Of a stretch of DNA of 64,000 nt, positions 52,007 through 61,843 are shown piece after piece. The notes beneath the pieces were generated by a model. The model saw only the letters and a program-made list of their open reading frames with translations, was not told the DNA's origin and made no database searches. Within the stretch, counting starts at the first letter, position 1. Each line of letters starts with the position of its first letter. Source of the DNA: Craspedostauros australis. Taxonomy: Eukaryota; Bacillariophyta; Bacillariophyceae; Mastogloiales; Achnanthaceae. The stretch is taken from NCBI GenBank assembly GCA_026770025.1, contig JAMXDE010000051.1, forward strand, positions 1 to 64,000, read 5' to 3'. A program made the translations under genes and the position numbers.

Positions 52007-53644
52007 TTAAGGTGCCATTGGGGTTGTTGCCTTTGGGCGTCTGAGTGAGCGTTTGGTGTTTCTCTTCGGGGTCGCAGAGGTGGCAGAGTTCTGTTGTTTG
52101 GGGCACAACACAGTTGCAGTGTTCATGACAAAAGACACTGGATCAGTATCGTCGCCTTCGGTCTTCACGTTGTATCCAAAGTTTGTGTTGATCTCAGTGC
52201 ACTCGAGCGGATCTTCGTCATGCGCAACATCTTTGTATTGCTCGAAGCGGTCAACGAAGTTCGGTACCACCTTGGACAGGAAAAGTTTGCGCACCTTGAC
52301 AAACATGAAGCCATCAGACACAGGGAAGTCCGTGCTTGCTGCTTCAAACAATTTGTCATAGTACAGCTGCACTCCAGCCTGCTCCTTGGAGAACATCTTG
52401 GCCACTTCATGATTGCTGTCCTGTGTGTTCTCATCTGTCTGTGGCAAGTAAGTTGCTGCATCGAAAAATCGCACATCGACCTTGAGGGAGAGCTCCAAGA
52501 ATTGCCGTGCACTCTCCTCCACAATTTGGAATGCCACATTCTCCCAGTGCATGAGGTACAGGCAGTGGTAGTGGATTGAAAAGCCACGACGCTGATCAGC
52601 TTGATTCGCAGTTTTGGTTGGTTCGTCCACACTGATGGGGATAAGATGCAGGCCCCCCAAGACGAGGGCCTTGAATTCCTGGCCCAATGGGTTGACGGTC
52701 ATCTTCTTCATATTTTTTGTCAATTCGCCGACTTCGCCAAAATCGATCTTCCTTGGTCCCAATTCGTGTTCGTTGGTGTTCGCTGGTGGGCTGGTGTCGG
52801 TGGTGGTGGTTGTGTCGCGATGGTCCTCCTCGAAACGCGCGCGCTTGTTGGATGGATTGGCTTGTGGTGGCGCTGTCACCAAAGGGGTGTCAACGAGCGT
52901 CTCAGAAAAACGAACAACAGGAGAATGAACGGATCTGGCTGCTGCGATCTGTGTGCTGGCTTGAGGATCTGGTTCAAAGGATGCCTCAGAGATGGGACTT
53001 CCAAGAGTTGTGAGATGCCCTGGAGTGAGGTCTGCGTTGTTGTTAGTGTTATTGTTGCTGTTGTTGTTGTTGGTGGTGGTGGTGTTGCCACTATCGAGAT
53101 CGATGCTCTCCAAGCTGATATCACTTTCGTGATCGTTGTCAACGAAGCTCTCGTCGTCGTCGTCGTCGTCGCTCTCTCCAAATGCGTCGCCTGGTTGAAT
53201 GGCCAAGCCACTGCGCTCTGTTGCTGTGATGTCCCTGTTCCTGTCTGGTGTAGCAGGGAGGCCAGCTCGGCGTTTGAAGTCAGTTGGCAGGCCTGAACGA
53301 GAATGGAAGCAGTAGCAGCAGCAGCAGCAGCATGTGAGTTTGATCAGGCATGCTTGTGACACAGCAATCCAACTCGTGTACTTACGCTGATTCTTCCCTT
53401 CCCTGTGGAGCTTGAGACGATTGATGCAGCTTCTGAAGTTGCCACGCAGGTTGTTGCGGTTGTAGTTCTTGCCTGGTGGTGCCTGGATCCAGTCAGGATG
53501 GTTGGTGATGAACTGTTTGAAGTTGGGGGCGATTTCGTTGCGGAAGAGACCACCGATGATGTACGCTGCGTCGTCGCTGGTACCTTTCCACTCGGTGTAT
53601 GGTTTCTGTGATGGATTATCAGCTGCTGGTGTTGTGGGAGCCAT
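52007..53644 (-). CDS. Putative transposon-associated DNA-binding protein (two exons)
   Basis: Exons 53644-53386 and 53292-52007, joined in phase, give 514 residues. The N-terminal 80 residues ('YTEWKGTSDDAAYIIGGLF...WIQAPPGKNY...LRGNFRSCINRLKLHRE') form three predicted helices with spaced Trp residues. This resembles the SANT/Myb-like or trihelix-type domains that accompany DDE transposases. An acidic, Asn/Thr-rich linker follows, and then a C-terminal domain (about 290-480) I do not recognise. The start ATG 53644 gives 'MAPTTPAADN'. It is divergent from the DDE transposase at 55373-56454, with 1.7 kb containing the 21-bp repeat arrays between them. Harbinger-like elements encode such a pair. 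The DNA-binding role is inference from helix pattern and neighbour. Confidence 0.55.
   Translation of the reverse strand: MAPTTPAADNPSQKPYTEWKGTSDDAAYIIGGLFRNEIAPNFKQFITNHPDWIQAPPGKNYNRNNLRGNFRSCINRLKLHREGKNQRKYTSWIAVSQACLIKLTCCCCCCYCFHSRSGLPTDFKRRAGLPATPDRNRDITATERSGLAIQPGDAFGESDDDDDDESFVDNDHESDISLESIDLDSGNTTTTNNNNSNNNTNNNADLTPGHLTTLGSPISEASFEPDPQASTQIAAARSVHSPVVRFSETLVDTPLVTAPPQANPSNKRARFEEDHRDTTTTTDTSPPANTNEHELGPRKIDFGEVGELTKNMKKMTVNPLGQEFKALVLGGLHLIPISVDEPTKTANQADQRRGFSIHYHCLYLMHWENVAFQIVEESARQFLELSLKVDVRFFDAATYLPQTDENTQDSNHEVAKMFSKEQAGVQLYYDKLFEAASTDFPVSDGFMFVKVRKLFLSKVVPNFVDRFEQYKDVAHDEDPLECTEINTNFGYNVKTEGDDTDPVSFVMNTATVLCPKQQNSATSATPKRNTKRSLRRPKATTPMAP
53293..53385 (-). other. Intron with CAG-type repeat
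   Basis: 93 bp, donor GC|GTAAGT and acceptor TTCAG|GCC on the coding strand. The length is a multiple of three and contains no stop, so the frame stays open if it is retained. Retention would add a run of six Cys from a (TGC)n tract (near 53316-53333), which is unlikely in a normal protein and supports removal. Confidence 0.7.
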
Positions 53645-54010
53645 GATCTCGAAATGTGAGGCTTGCAACTTGCCTACACCTTTGCTCGGCTCACACACAG
53701 TGGCAACACGAGACAATCCTCAGACGACAGTGCTGTCCGAATCAGCCGCGCTCCACATCAGCTGCTGTCATTGCTGCTCATTCGTTTCAAACCGCAGTCC
53801 TGTCAACTAATTCAAAACAGCGATCAACAGCAACTGTCACTTTCAGATACAAACTGCAGGATGCCTACTTTGGATATCAGGCAGACTACGAGTGAGCAAC
53901 ACGATCAACAATTCAGTTGGTACATCTACACACACTATTCAAGGCCAAGATTGGCATTCATCGATGCGTCCATCGGCAGTTTTCCCCGCGCGCCGATGGA
54001 GGGGCGGGCT

Positions 54011-54120
54011 GTGGGAAGCAAAATGTGAGTTTGGGAAAATGTGGACACGCATGCCAAATGAGAAGTGTCGCATGGGAAAAAATAACGTTCCATGGGAAAA
54101 AAATAACGTTCCATGGAAAA
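54011..54120. repeat. Inverted arm of the 20-21 bp TTTCCCATG repeat
   Basis: The GGGA core (reverse complement TCCC) recurs at 54013, 54033, 54053 (degenerate), 54074, 54094 and 54115, spaced 20-21 bp. Two adjacent units read CATGGGAAAAAATAACGTTC with one added A in the second. Orientation is opposite to the array at 54262-54414. Confidence 0.65.
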
Positions 54121-54261
54121 TTTGTCTTCATGCATGCGATATTTCTGTGTTCCCATGGGAGCGCAGCGTTCCGTTTTCCCATGTGTTTGAGACGTACGTA
54201 GCTGGCAGTACAGTTTATACGATCGATTGTCTTGGACTCCGTGGGAAACAATGCATCAAAA

Positions 54262-54414
54262 TTCCCACGCGACAGCCTCGATTTCCCATGCGACAGCCTT
54301 GATTTCCCATGGAATCGATTCGTTTTCCCATGGAGCAAGCCCGTTCTCCCATGCGGCTGGCTCGTTTTCCCACGCGGCTGGCTCGTTTTCCCATGTGGAT
54401 GACTCGATTCCTTC
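54262..54414. repeat. 21-bp tandem repeat, seven units
   Basis: TTCCCA (or TCTCCCA) starts at 54262, 54283, 54304, 54325, 54346, 54367 and 54388, exactly 21 bp apart, with a decayed eighth unit near 54409. The unit consensus is about TTCCCATGCGNCNGGCTCGTT. The core TTTCCCATG is conserved and the spacer varies, which points to the core as the constrained part. Translated on either strand it gives heptad repeats, but no gene is otherwise supported there. Confidence 0.8.
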
Positions 54415-55372
54415 GCATGCCTCCTCTCAGTTGTCCATGTGAGACAAATCCATCAAATCACAAACAACAACAAATCTATGCCACATTTTGATGTGGCCCA
54501 CCCGAAAACCCACCGCTCGCAACACCCGATGCTGCGCAAAGCACAATCCAGCCGAACCATCAGTACAGCACCATGCAGGACATCCCACACACTGCGAGAC
54601 CTGGCACACAAGCATGCTTGCAACAACATAACTTGTACGAATGCTCTTATGCATGTATGTATAGTTGTATTATGTTTCAATTTGAATACTAGTAGTTGCA
54701 ACTGTCCGTGGGAGGCTGCGAATTCGTGTGGACAGGCATGGCAAGAGGAGAGTGCTTGTTCGGTACAGATGCAGCTGTTCGTTGTTGTGTTGCTGCTGCA
54801 TGTGGCGACATGGTAGTTATACCTGAATGTATGCTGTGCTCTAGCCCAGCGATGTTGGCTCGCCAATACGGTATCGCAGATCAGAGTAGAATACAGCGAG
54901 TACTCGTAGTCACATGTGATGATCGTGAGCTACTCGGCCAATCAACCGATCAGAGCCAACAGAGCGAAAGAGATGACAACGTGGCAGCCATCGTTTGCAA
55001 CTGTATCACGTCAGCAGCAGCCAGATCCACGATACGTACAAGCACAGTGGGTCACCAGGCAAGCTTGCAACAACATCAATCCAAGCACACTCCAACAGCA
55101 GTGTCGGTGTTGACCGTGCTCATTGCATCATTACCACAACAGTTGGATAGCATCAACATCACAGTACCATCCACAGTGACATCAACTCCATCAGTAGCAT
55201 CAGTATAAACAACAACAACAGTAAAAGGAGGAGGCAACAGCAGTGCAGTTGCAGCAACGAGCCGCAGACCAACTGATCGAACGAAAAGCAACATCACTTG
55301 CAACAAGCATCATGGTGAGTTTTGTGATGGGCGTTTGTTTGTGTGGCGACGTGATGTCCTGTGCGGAGCTTG

Positions 55373-56454
55373 ATGTGTCGAGGCAAAGCGCAGCGACCCG
55401 TAACACGACCTCACACGAACCCTTTGTTGTCTGCCGCACAATGCTGCACTCTTGCTGCTTTTGACTGTGACGCGGCACACTTGCGGAACAATCAATCAAA
55501 GCGCTACGACTTGAAAGACATTACCAGAATCGGATTGGACATTGTGGGGCATAATGCATCATATGACCCAGCAAAACCAGCAACACAAACAAAATTTATC
55601 TCTCTGTACGGGCTTTCTCCACGCATGTGCCTAGTTATGTGGAGCTATGCTCGTGGTGTCCCGAAATGTCATCCCAAGCATTTGTATTGGACCTTGTACT
55701 TCTTGCGACACTACGATTGTGTTCTTGCGCTGTCATCGAAAATGTCTGCAGACCCCAAAACGCTTAAGAAGTGGATTTGGCTTCTCATGGATGAAATTCA
55801 GAAGGGATACAAAGGCGTGGTAAGTGCAGAACACCCTTCCGATTGATACATCTCATGATAACACTTACATAACGACGACTCACATCACCTTTTTGAATAC
55901 TTATGCTGTCGCTATTTGTACAACAGATTAAATGGAGGAATCGCTTGAAGAATGACAAACAGCGAACGTGCAAAGTCACAGTGGATGGGACTGACTTTCG
56001 CATCCTCGAACCTCAGCCCTTTTCGAAGAAGTGGTACAGTCACAAATACAAGGGCGCTGGTCTGCGGTACGAGGTGGCGATTTGCATTCAAACTGGTGAC
56101 ATCGTTTGGTGCCATGGTCCATTCTCTTGTGGTGAATGGCCTGACCAAAAGATCTTCAACCGTTCGCTCGCGGGGAAACTTGCTCCTGGTGAAATGGTGG
56201 AAGCGGACGGAGGGTACGGTGGCCCTCTCGTACGCAAACCAAAGGACTACGTTACTCACGCAGACAGGGACGGCAAGAAGCAAGCAAGAGCAAGACACGA
56301 AACCATCAATCGTCTCTTCAAGAAATGGAAGATCTTGTATGAACCATTTCGCCACAACATGAAGCTTCACAAGACAGTGTTCAAGGTGGTTGCCATGATC
56401 ACACAGCTGTCCATTGATGAGGGCTTCTTCCAGCCTTTCCAAGTCAGTTACTAG
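55373..56454 (+). CDS. DDE transposase (IS5/Harbinger-like), two exons
   Basis: Exons 55373-55819 and 55927-56454 join in phase 0 to 324 residues. The N-terminal part has 'FISLYGLSPRMCLVMW' and a helical region 'KHLYWTLYFLRHYD'. Exon 2 carries the catalytic domain: 'KVTVDGTDFRI' (D169), 'YEVAICIQTGDIVWCHGPF', 'PGEMVEADGGYGG' (D243) and 'ARHETINRLFKKW' (E274), then 'FRHNMKLHKTVFKVVAMITQL'. These are the three DDE positions and surrounding motifs of the DDE_Tnp_4-like family known from diatom genomes. It would cut and rejoin DNA at the element ends. All catalytic residues are present, so it may be functional. The start is uncertain: a 5' exon ending at about 55314 is possible. Confidence 0.8.
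55820..55926 (+). other. Transposase intron
   Basis: 107 bp, donor GTG|GTAAGT and acceptor ACAACAG|ATT, with a T-rich stretch before the acceptor. Removing it joins the two halves of the conserved family sequence without a gap. Confidence 0.8.
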
Positions 56455-59055
56455 AGAGACAGCGACTAAACAAGTAGAGCAGACCAGAGTAATTGGTTGT
56501 ACACACAGGAACAATGCATCGCGCAGGAGACCCATTTTGCCTGTGGTTGTCGTCATTTTCTGTTTGTGTGGTTGCCAATTCGAATGAATCCCGTTGGGTC
56601 TTTGTTTTTAGACCTGAGGGAAATTATCTATATTACCATGGCTCCCTGTACCCGTGTAAGCGCGATGCTCGTTCTCTCTCTCGCGTTTTTGCCCTCGCAC
56701 ACAGGCTTCTGCACCTTGTCTCACGCGTGGACACGTCCCCCAACCAAGGCACAGCGTTGGCCTTCCGTGTCGACTACTGTCGGTGTTCTCCCCTCCTGTT
56801 TGGAAACCTCCCGGGCCGTGTTAAGTCTTTCAATGGCCCTCCACGTCGGAGAAGAAGGACGGGATACATCACAGCCTGCCGTAACCATTTCGGCGAAACA
56901 TCCACACGCAGTTTTGGGCGAGAAGCAAAAGTTCACCGGTTTCAACTGTGACTCGTCGAAATGTATGCAAATGCCCTCTGCCAATCATATCGTTGCGTGG
57001 CTGACCATGCGTTAAGTGTTCTGTCGCAACCAGGAAGAAGTGACGACCAAAACACGTCACATCATCACCAACCACAGTTCTTCTCCATTTCACGATCACC
57101 AACCGGATGGTATCACAAAAACCATTTCAAGGGTTAACAGAGGAACACATTTCGGTATACTACATACATAATATGCCCAAATGAGCTTCATGAAGGGTTT
57201 GTCCAAGTGCTCCACTCGCACACAGCGGCATCATTGAGCAAAACGTGGGCTGCGTAACCTTTGTTTCGTTCCAATCGGATGCGATTGTACTCGAGCACAA
57301 GAGAGAGAGAGAGAGAGAGGAGGACAGCGAGTGTAGTATCTTAACAGTCCACGATCATCCCACCAACCACACATGACAACTGAATCGAAGTGGGTGAATC
57401 GCACATGGATGGGCACGGTTGTCGTGGTCGTTCATGGTTGGCGCGTTCTCGATTGGCCACTGTTTGGAGCGACTCGCATCCGATTCACGGCAAACAGCAT
57501 GCAGTTTTCGCATGTACTCTACACACAGTACCTGTGCTTGTCATGGTACTGGTTCAGATCTCTATTGTATTCGACCACTGCGACCACATTGCCAAGTTTC
57601 AGCTTCTGAAAGAGAACGCCAATTCGAGAGACAAGAACAAATCGTTGCGAACTTCTGAATTGTGACACGAAGGAACGCGGGAGAACATCCGATGGCACAA
57701 ACACGACAGAACAAAAAAGCCCACGACGCAACGTCGAAACCATCCCAAAACAAGATCCGCTATCGGCGAACAGCATCACGTGGGCATACGAGAACTTGAT
57801 ACGACAGCCTCAACTTCAGGCGCAATTGCTCCACATAACGCAAATTGTTCAATACTTAGAGACAGGGACAGAGACACATCATGAGTCGCAAGCTACCGCG
57901 TTCTTCGCTCCACAAGGCGATCTCGAACAGCGACGTGCAACAAGACCACGAACGAACAGTATTCTCGAACGAGAAGTGGCATCCAGGCGTGCGTGTGGAC
58001 GTTGGTTGCGAGTGATCTTTCGTGCGACGGCGGATCTTGCGTGAGGTGAGAATGTCACGATACCGCCATTCTCGTGTTCCAAGACCGTGCATCGCTCCTG
58101 TAATCTTGGCCACCAAGACCAAACAGGATGGTACCACACGTATGGAACGAGGCAGACAGGACGAATCGTCTTTGGTGGGGATGGTTTGGGCGGTCTTGCT
58201 GCTCTGCCTTGTCGCCGCAAGATCATCGGACTTCGCTCTTGCGATTGTTTGGAATGTGGCTGCTTGCACGTGCTCATTTTCATTCCAATTCCGGCTTCAT
58301 CCGTCTTCTCTTTCTGCTCTGTGCTTCATCTTGATCGTCGTTCATGATGGACGCGTGGGTGATTGGCTCTCTCTTGGCACGACTCGGCTATCAACCTTGA
58401 AGGAGGATCGCCGTTGGGATGTTGGTCGGTGTTTTCGCCTGATTGCCTCGCATGGTGCGTTCGCGTTCACAAATGCTCTACCCTGTGTCGAGGTTGCAGG
58501 TGGTACCCTTTCTGAACTGTGGAAACAACATGGTGGAACGGGCAGGTGCCAGTCCCCGCCTACATCTCTGGTGAGGCAATGATGGCCACGACAGGGACAA
58601 GTGGCGCCAGTACCCACCATGCACTTTCCTTTGCTTCCTGTTGACAATTGTGGGCAGCTTCCAAAACATCAATTGCCGCATTGATGATCTGCATGTGTTT
58701 GGTTTTTGGGTGGCGCGGCGTGCGGGGCGACTGAACGACACTTGAAACAAAGACAGAGTTTCACACGTAGGATCTCTAGCCTCGCATGTCTAGATTGTAG
58801 AAGGATAGGATGTCCCACTTGAAGTCGTTGCATGTCACGTGACTGAACAGTCAATCCAATCACGATAATGGTTGATCGAGCAAAAACACCACAACACACA
58901 CTCACGCGCAAAGAAGATTGGCACAATCACAACCATGCGACTACATGCAGAAGCAGATCAGTGTCGCCATTGTTCCACTCGACTCGTTCATACCAATACT
59001 CACGAAGACGAATAGTCGTACGAAGACGACAGGCCAGGACACTGCATGACATGAA
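56455..59055. other. Intergenic region, no supported gene
   Basis: About 2.6 kb between the transposase and the sulfotransferase. A GA microsatellite is at 57301-57319. Open frames of 125-190 codons (56638-57015 with a signal-peptide-like start; 58022-58582 with one hydrophobic segment) show no family motif. The right end of the DNA transposon should lie in the left part. Confidence 0.4.
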
Positions 59056-60537
59056 ATGGCACAATACACCGAGAGAAGAAGAACAGGCAAAGCGAAACGA
59101 GCGCAGTTCTCGACGCTCGTGTTCCGCGGTCTCTTCTTCGTGGCTGTCATCATCATCGTCGTCCAGCATCAGGCTCTGCTGAAGCAGCAGCGCGAGTTGG
59201 AGGGAAGAGACGGTGGCGGGCGTGCTCATGCGGACAATGCCATCGCAGGGCCTCCAACCTCCAAGCATGGCTTCGTTTGGCATCGCAACGTCACGCGCTG
59301 CATGATCGGCCAACGCGAAGTATCGCTGCCGTCCTTTCCGGACTTCATCATCGCCGGGGCTCAGAAGAGCGGCACCACGGCCTTGTTCAACTTCCTGTCG
59401 CAGCATTCCTTGTTGCGAAACAGCGACAATCCCGAGACGCACTACTTCGATTGGACCTACCCGGGTCCAAAACACATCGACGAATGGCTGATCAAGCGCA
59501 ACTTGACGATGCAAGTTCACACGGAAACGGAGCTGCAATGCGCTTTTCGATTGGACTACGCGAGGGAGTGGCGGCAATGGGACGAAGTTGCGCGGTGGAT
59601 CGGCTATGGAAGCACTCCCGACGGCGCTGATGCGAATGGCGGTGGTGCCAATGGCGCATCGAGCAATGATGCAAGCCCTCCGGACATGGCAACCTCGAAG
59701 TACCTCTACTTCGAAAAGACGCCATCCTATCTCTTCCATTCGAAGGTCCCGCCAAGGATCAATCGAATCGGCTCTCTCGGCGGAGCAACGCCGCCCAAGA
59801 TCATCTTCATCCTGCGCAACCCCATCGACCGTGCCTATTCGCACTACCGCGTGAGCAAAAGTGCCAGCGACCGATCCTTCGAGGATCTCATCGATGCCGA
59901 AGTCAGGTGCATGACCAATGTCGGCTTGGTGCAGGCACCGACGAGGGAGGAATTCATGGATCTGCTGAGCGCGTCCAATCCAGATCCGAACGATCCGACC
60001 TTCCAGCGACGAGTCTGCAACTTGAGATCATTCACTTCGGCGCATGCAGCGGCACCTGCAGCAAATGATAACGGTGCCCAAGACGATGGAGATCGCCACC
60101 TCCGCGATGCGGTCCAGAAGCTGAGGGACAAGTTCGCACCGCCGCAACTGACACGAGCCAAGACGATCGCGGCGCACGAATCAGTCTTCCGCCGCATATT
60201 CGCCAACAACTTCCTGCAACGCAGCATGTACGCCACTCACGTGCGCAACTGGATCAAGTACTTCCCGCTGCACGACAAGATGACGATCGTCCTGTGGGAG
60301 GATTTTCGATCGTCCCCGCACAAGGTGTACGGCAGAATTTTGGACTTTGTCGGTGTGCCAGCGTCGTTGCATGAGTACCCGGACAGCGGGTTCGACGAGC
60401 AGCACAACTTCAACAGCGAATATGTAGAGCCGATGGATGCAGGGACGCGTTGCTATTTGCGGTATTGGTTCGATGCATACAACCGCGATTTGAGCGATCT
60501 CATGCAGATCGGGCGCGACGACTTGCGATGGGATTAG
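59056..60537 (+). CDS. Golgi-type sulfotransferase (Sulfotransfer_1 family)
   Basis: A 493-residue type II membrane protein: basic N-terminus, one membrane anchor (about residues 20-36), then the catalytic domain. The PAPS 5'-phosphosulfate loop is 'FIIAGAQKSGTTALFNFL' (97-114). 'YFEKTPSYLF' (218-227) matches the KTP motif of heparan-type sulfotransferases. The 3'-phosphate motif 'IIFILRNPIDRAYSHYR' lies at 249-265, with R254 and S262 as likely contacts. A later block, 'ITKYF/WIKYFPL...MTIVLWEDF', is typical of the fold. It moves sulfate from PAPS to a carbohydrate, or possibly tyrosine, in the Golgi. Diatom extracellular polysaccharides are often sulfated, so such a substrate is plausible. 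The insert at 188-212 is low-complexity. ATG 59056 is used; an upstream ATG at 59051 is in another frame. Confidence 0.9.
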   Translation: MAQYTERRRTGKAKRAQFSTLVFRGLFFVAVIIIVVQHQALLKQQRELEGRDGGGRAHADNAIAGPPTSKHGFVWHRNVTRCMIGQREVSLPSFPDFIIAGAQKSGTTALFNFLSQHSLLRNSDNPETHYFDWTYPGPKHIDEWLIKRNLTMQVHTETELQCAFRLDYAREWRQWDEVARWIGYGSTPDGADANGGGANGASSNDASPPDMATSKYLYFEKTPSYLFHSKVPPRINRIGSLGGATPPKIIFILRNPIDRAYSHYRVSKSASDRSFEDLIDAEVRCMTNVGLVQAPTREEFMDLLSASNPDPNDPTFQRRVCNLRSFTSAHAAAPAANDNGAQDDGDRHLRDAVQKLRDKFAPPQLTRAKTIAAHESVFRRIFANNFLQRSMYATHVRNWIKYFPLHDKMTIVLWEDFRSSPHKVYGRILDFVGVPASLHEYPDSGFDEQHNFNSEYVEPMDAGTRCYLRYWFDAYNRDLSDLMQIGRDDLRWD

Positions 60538-61843
60538 CGCTGCTGGTCCTCGGTGATACCACCCGTATGTGGCCGTGATGAATGTTGGATGCGAGTGACG
60601 ACGGCAGAGTTGCATAGCTAGGCATGACAAAGCATCAAATCGATAATAGTACGCCAACATGCAGCGAGTCCATTCGAGGAGCCTGGCATGCTTCGTTCTG
60701 CATCTACACCTGGCAATGCACGCCAGAGCCCGATGCCTCCGTCGTCACAACCAACCTTTTTCATTTTGAAACGCTGCGCACGAGTACTCGTACAGCAACG
60801 ACATCCAAACCATCAGGCATGGCGGCCAGCTCAATCTGTCTCATGTTTTCTTCGTTTTCGAACATTGAAGGAATATTGTGGGAGAACAGGAAAAGCACGA
60901 ATTGGACGACATTTATACATTTAGATCAGAACGCAATTTTCAGAGAGGCGAGAAGCAACCACCTGGCCAATCGCACCACCAACCCATCGGACGCGGCCGG
61001 CTTCGTCCACGGCAACACTCTATGTAGGACGAGGATGAGGACGGGTGCTCCCAATCCGATCTCTCGCATGTGGAAGAGGACGATGGTCTGGGCGAACGAC
61101 CGAAACGCTCGGGACGAATTCGATCGCCAGTGGATGTGCGGAGGAAATTGAGCATGCATCCGCGTATTATGAAACCAGACCTGCCATTGCTTCAGGGTGA
61201 AAGAGGGGGGATCATTGATGGAGTGGATTGGAGAACGAGCATGGCATGAGAGCATAGGAGTAGCAGCAAAGGTTGCGCGGCGGCTGCTTATCATTATGGG
61301 TGCACCATACAGTAGCGCGAATGTAGCTGCGGCCATTCCCTTTGGAGAGATTGCACCTCGATGCGTCGATGGGATGTAGGGTCGCGCCGTGATGTTTGCT
61401 TTTCCTCTCCTTGCCCTTAGCATGACTCTTGTGCGCGTATGCGTGCGCAGTGTGCTGAGGCGCGCCGTGTCGCGGAATATGATGCTCCGCTTTATCGCAT
61501 AGCATCGCAGCGCAGGCAGGGAGGAATGTTGCAGCAGCAGAAGCTGATGGGCGTCGCCGAGGATTCGCCGAGCTGGATTCAATGAACAAGCTGGAGGTTG
61601 CGCCGTCATGATCAAATCTCGGCAAGTGTGGTGCTGGGACCACTTCCGACGCCGCTCACCAAATCGCTGTGCAATCAGCAGGCGCACTCCGTGGTCCTGT
61701 GGAGTTTGGTGCAACGTGGTATGGCGCCATGTACTCCAGGAGTACATACGTATCTTATCGATGGGCCAGCTTTCTCAATCCGCCAGGTGCGGCGCCGTAG
61801 CAGGCGGCGGGCATGCGAAAGTAGGAGCCAATTGAGAGGTCTA
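60538..61843. other. Convergent intergenic region
   Basis: Between the sulfotransferase stop and the stop of the zinc-finger gene. ACGAGTACTCGTAC occurs near 60780. Open frames here are out of context and show no motif. Confidence 0.45.

Larger units (their letters stand above)
53645..55372. other. Divergent promoter region with repeat arrays
   Basis: Separates the putative DNA-binding gene (-) and the transposase (+). It contains inverted and tandem TTTCCCATG repeats at 54011-54414, listed separately. A candidate splice donor ATG|GTGAGT at 55313-55320 could belong to a 5' exon of the transposase. Overlapping open frames at 54450-55208 are not supported. Confidence 0.45.

Noticed and set aside
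54262-54414. CRISPR-like array
   Set aside because: The 21-bp unit is a continuous tandem repeat with a short conserved core, without repeat-spacer structure or cas genes, in eukaryotic DNA.
51911-56580. TTGGCAAC / GTTGCCAA as terminal inverted repeats of the DNA transposon
   Set aside because: Only eight bases match, with no extension and no target duplication; expected by chance at this scale.
56638-57015. 125-codon frame with a signal-peptide-like start
   Set aside because: No motif downstream, and part of it could equally be a short GT-AG intron (about 56656-56704). Not enough support.
58022-58582. 186-codon plus-strand frame with one hydrophobic segment
   Set aside because: No family similarity recognised, and overlapping frames on the other strand are equally open.
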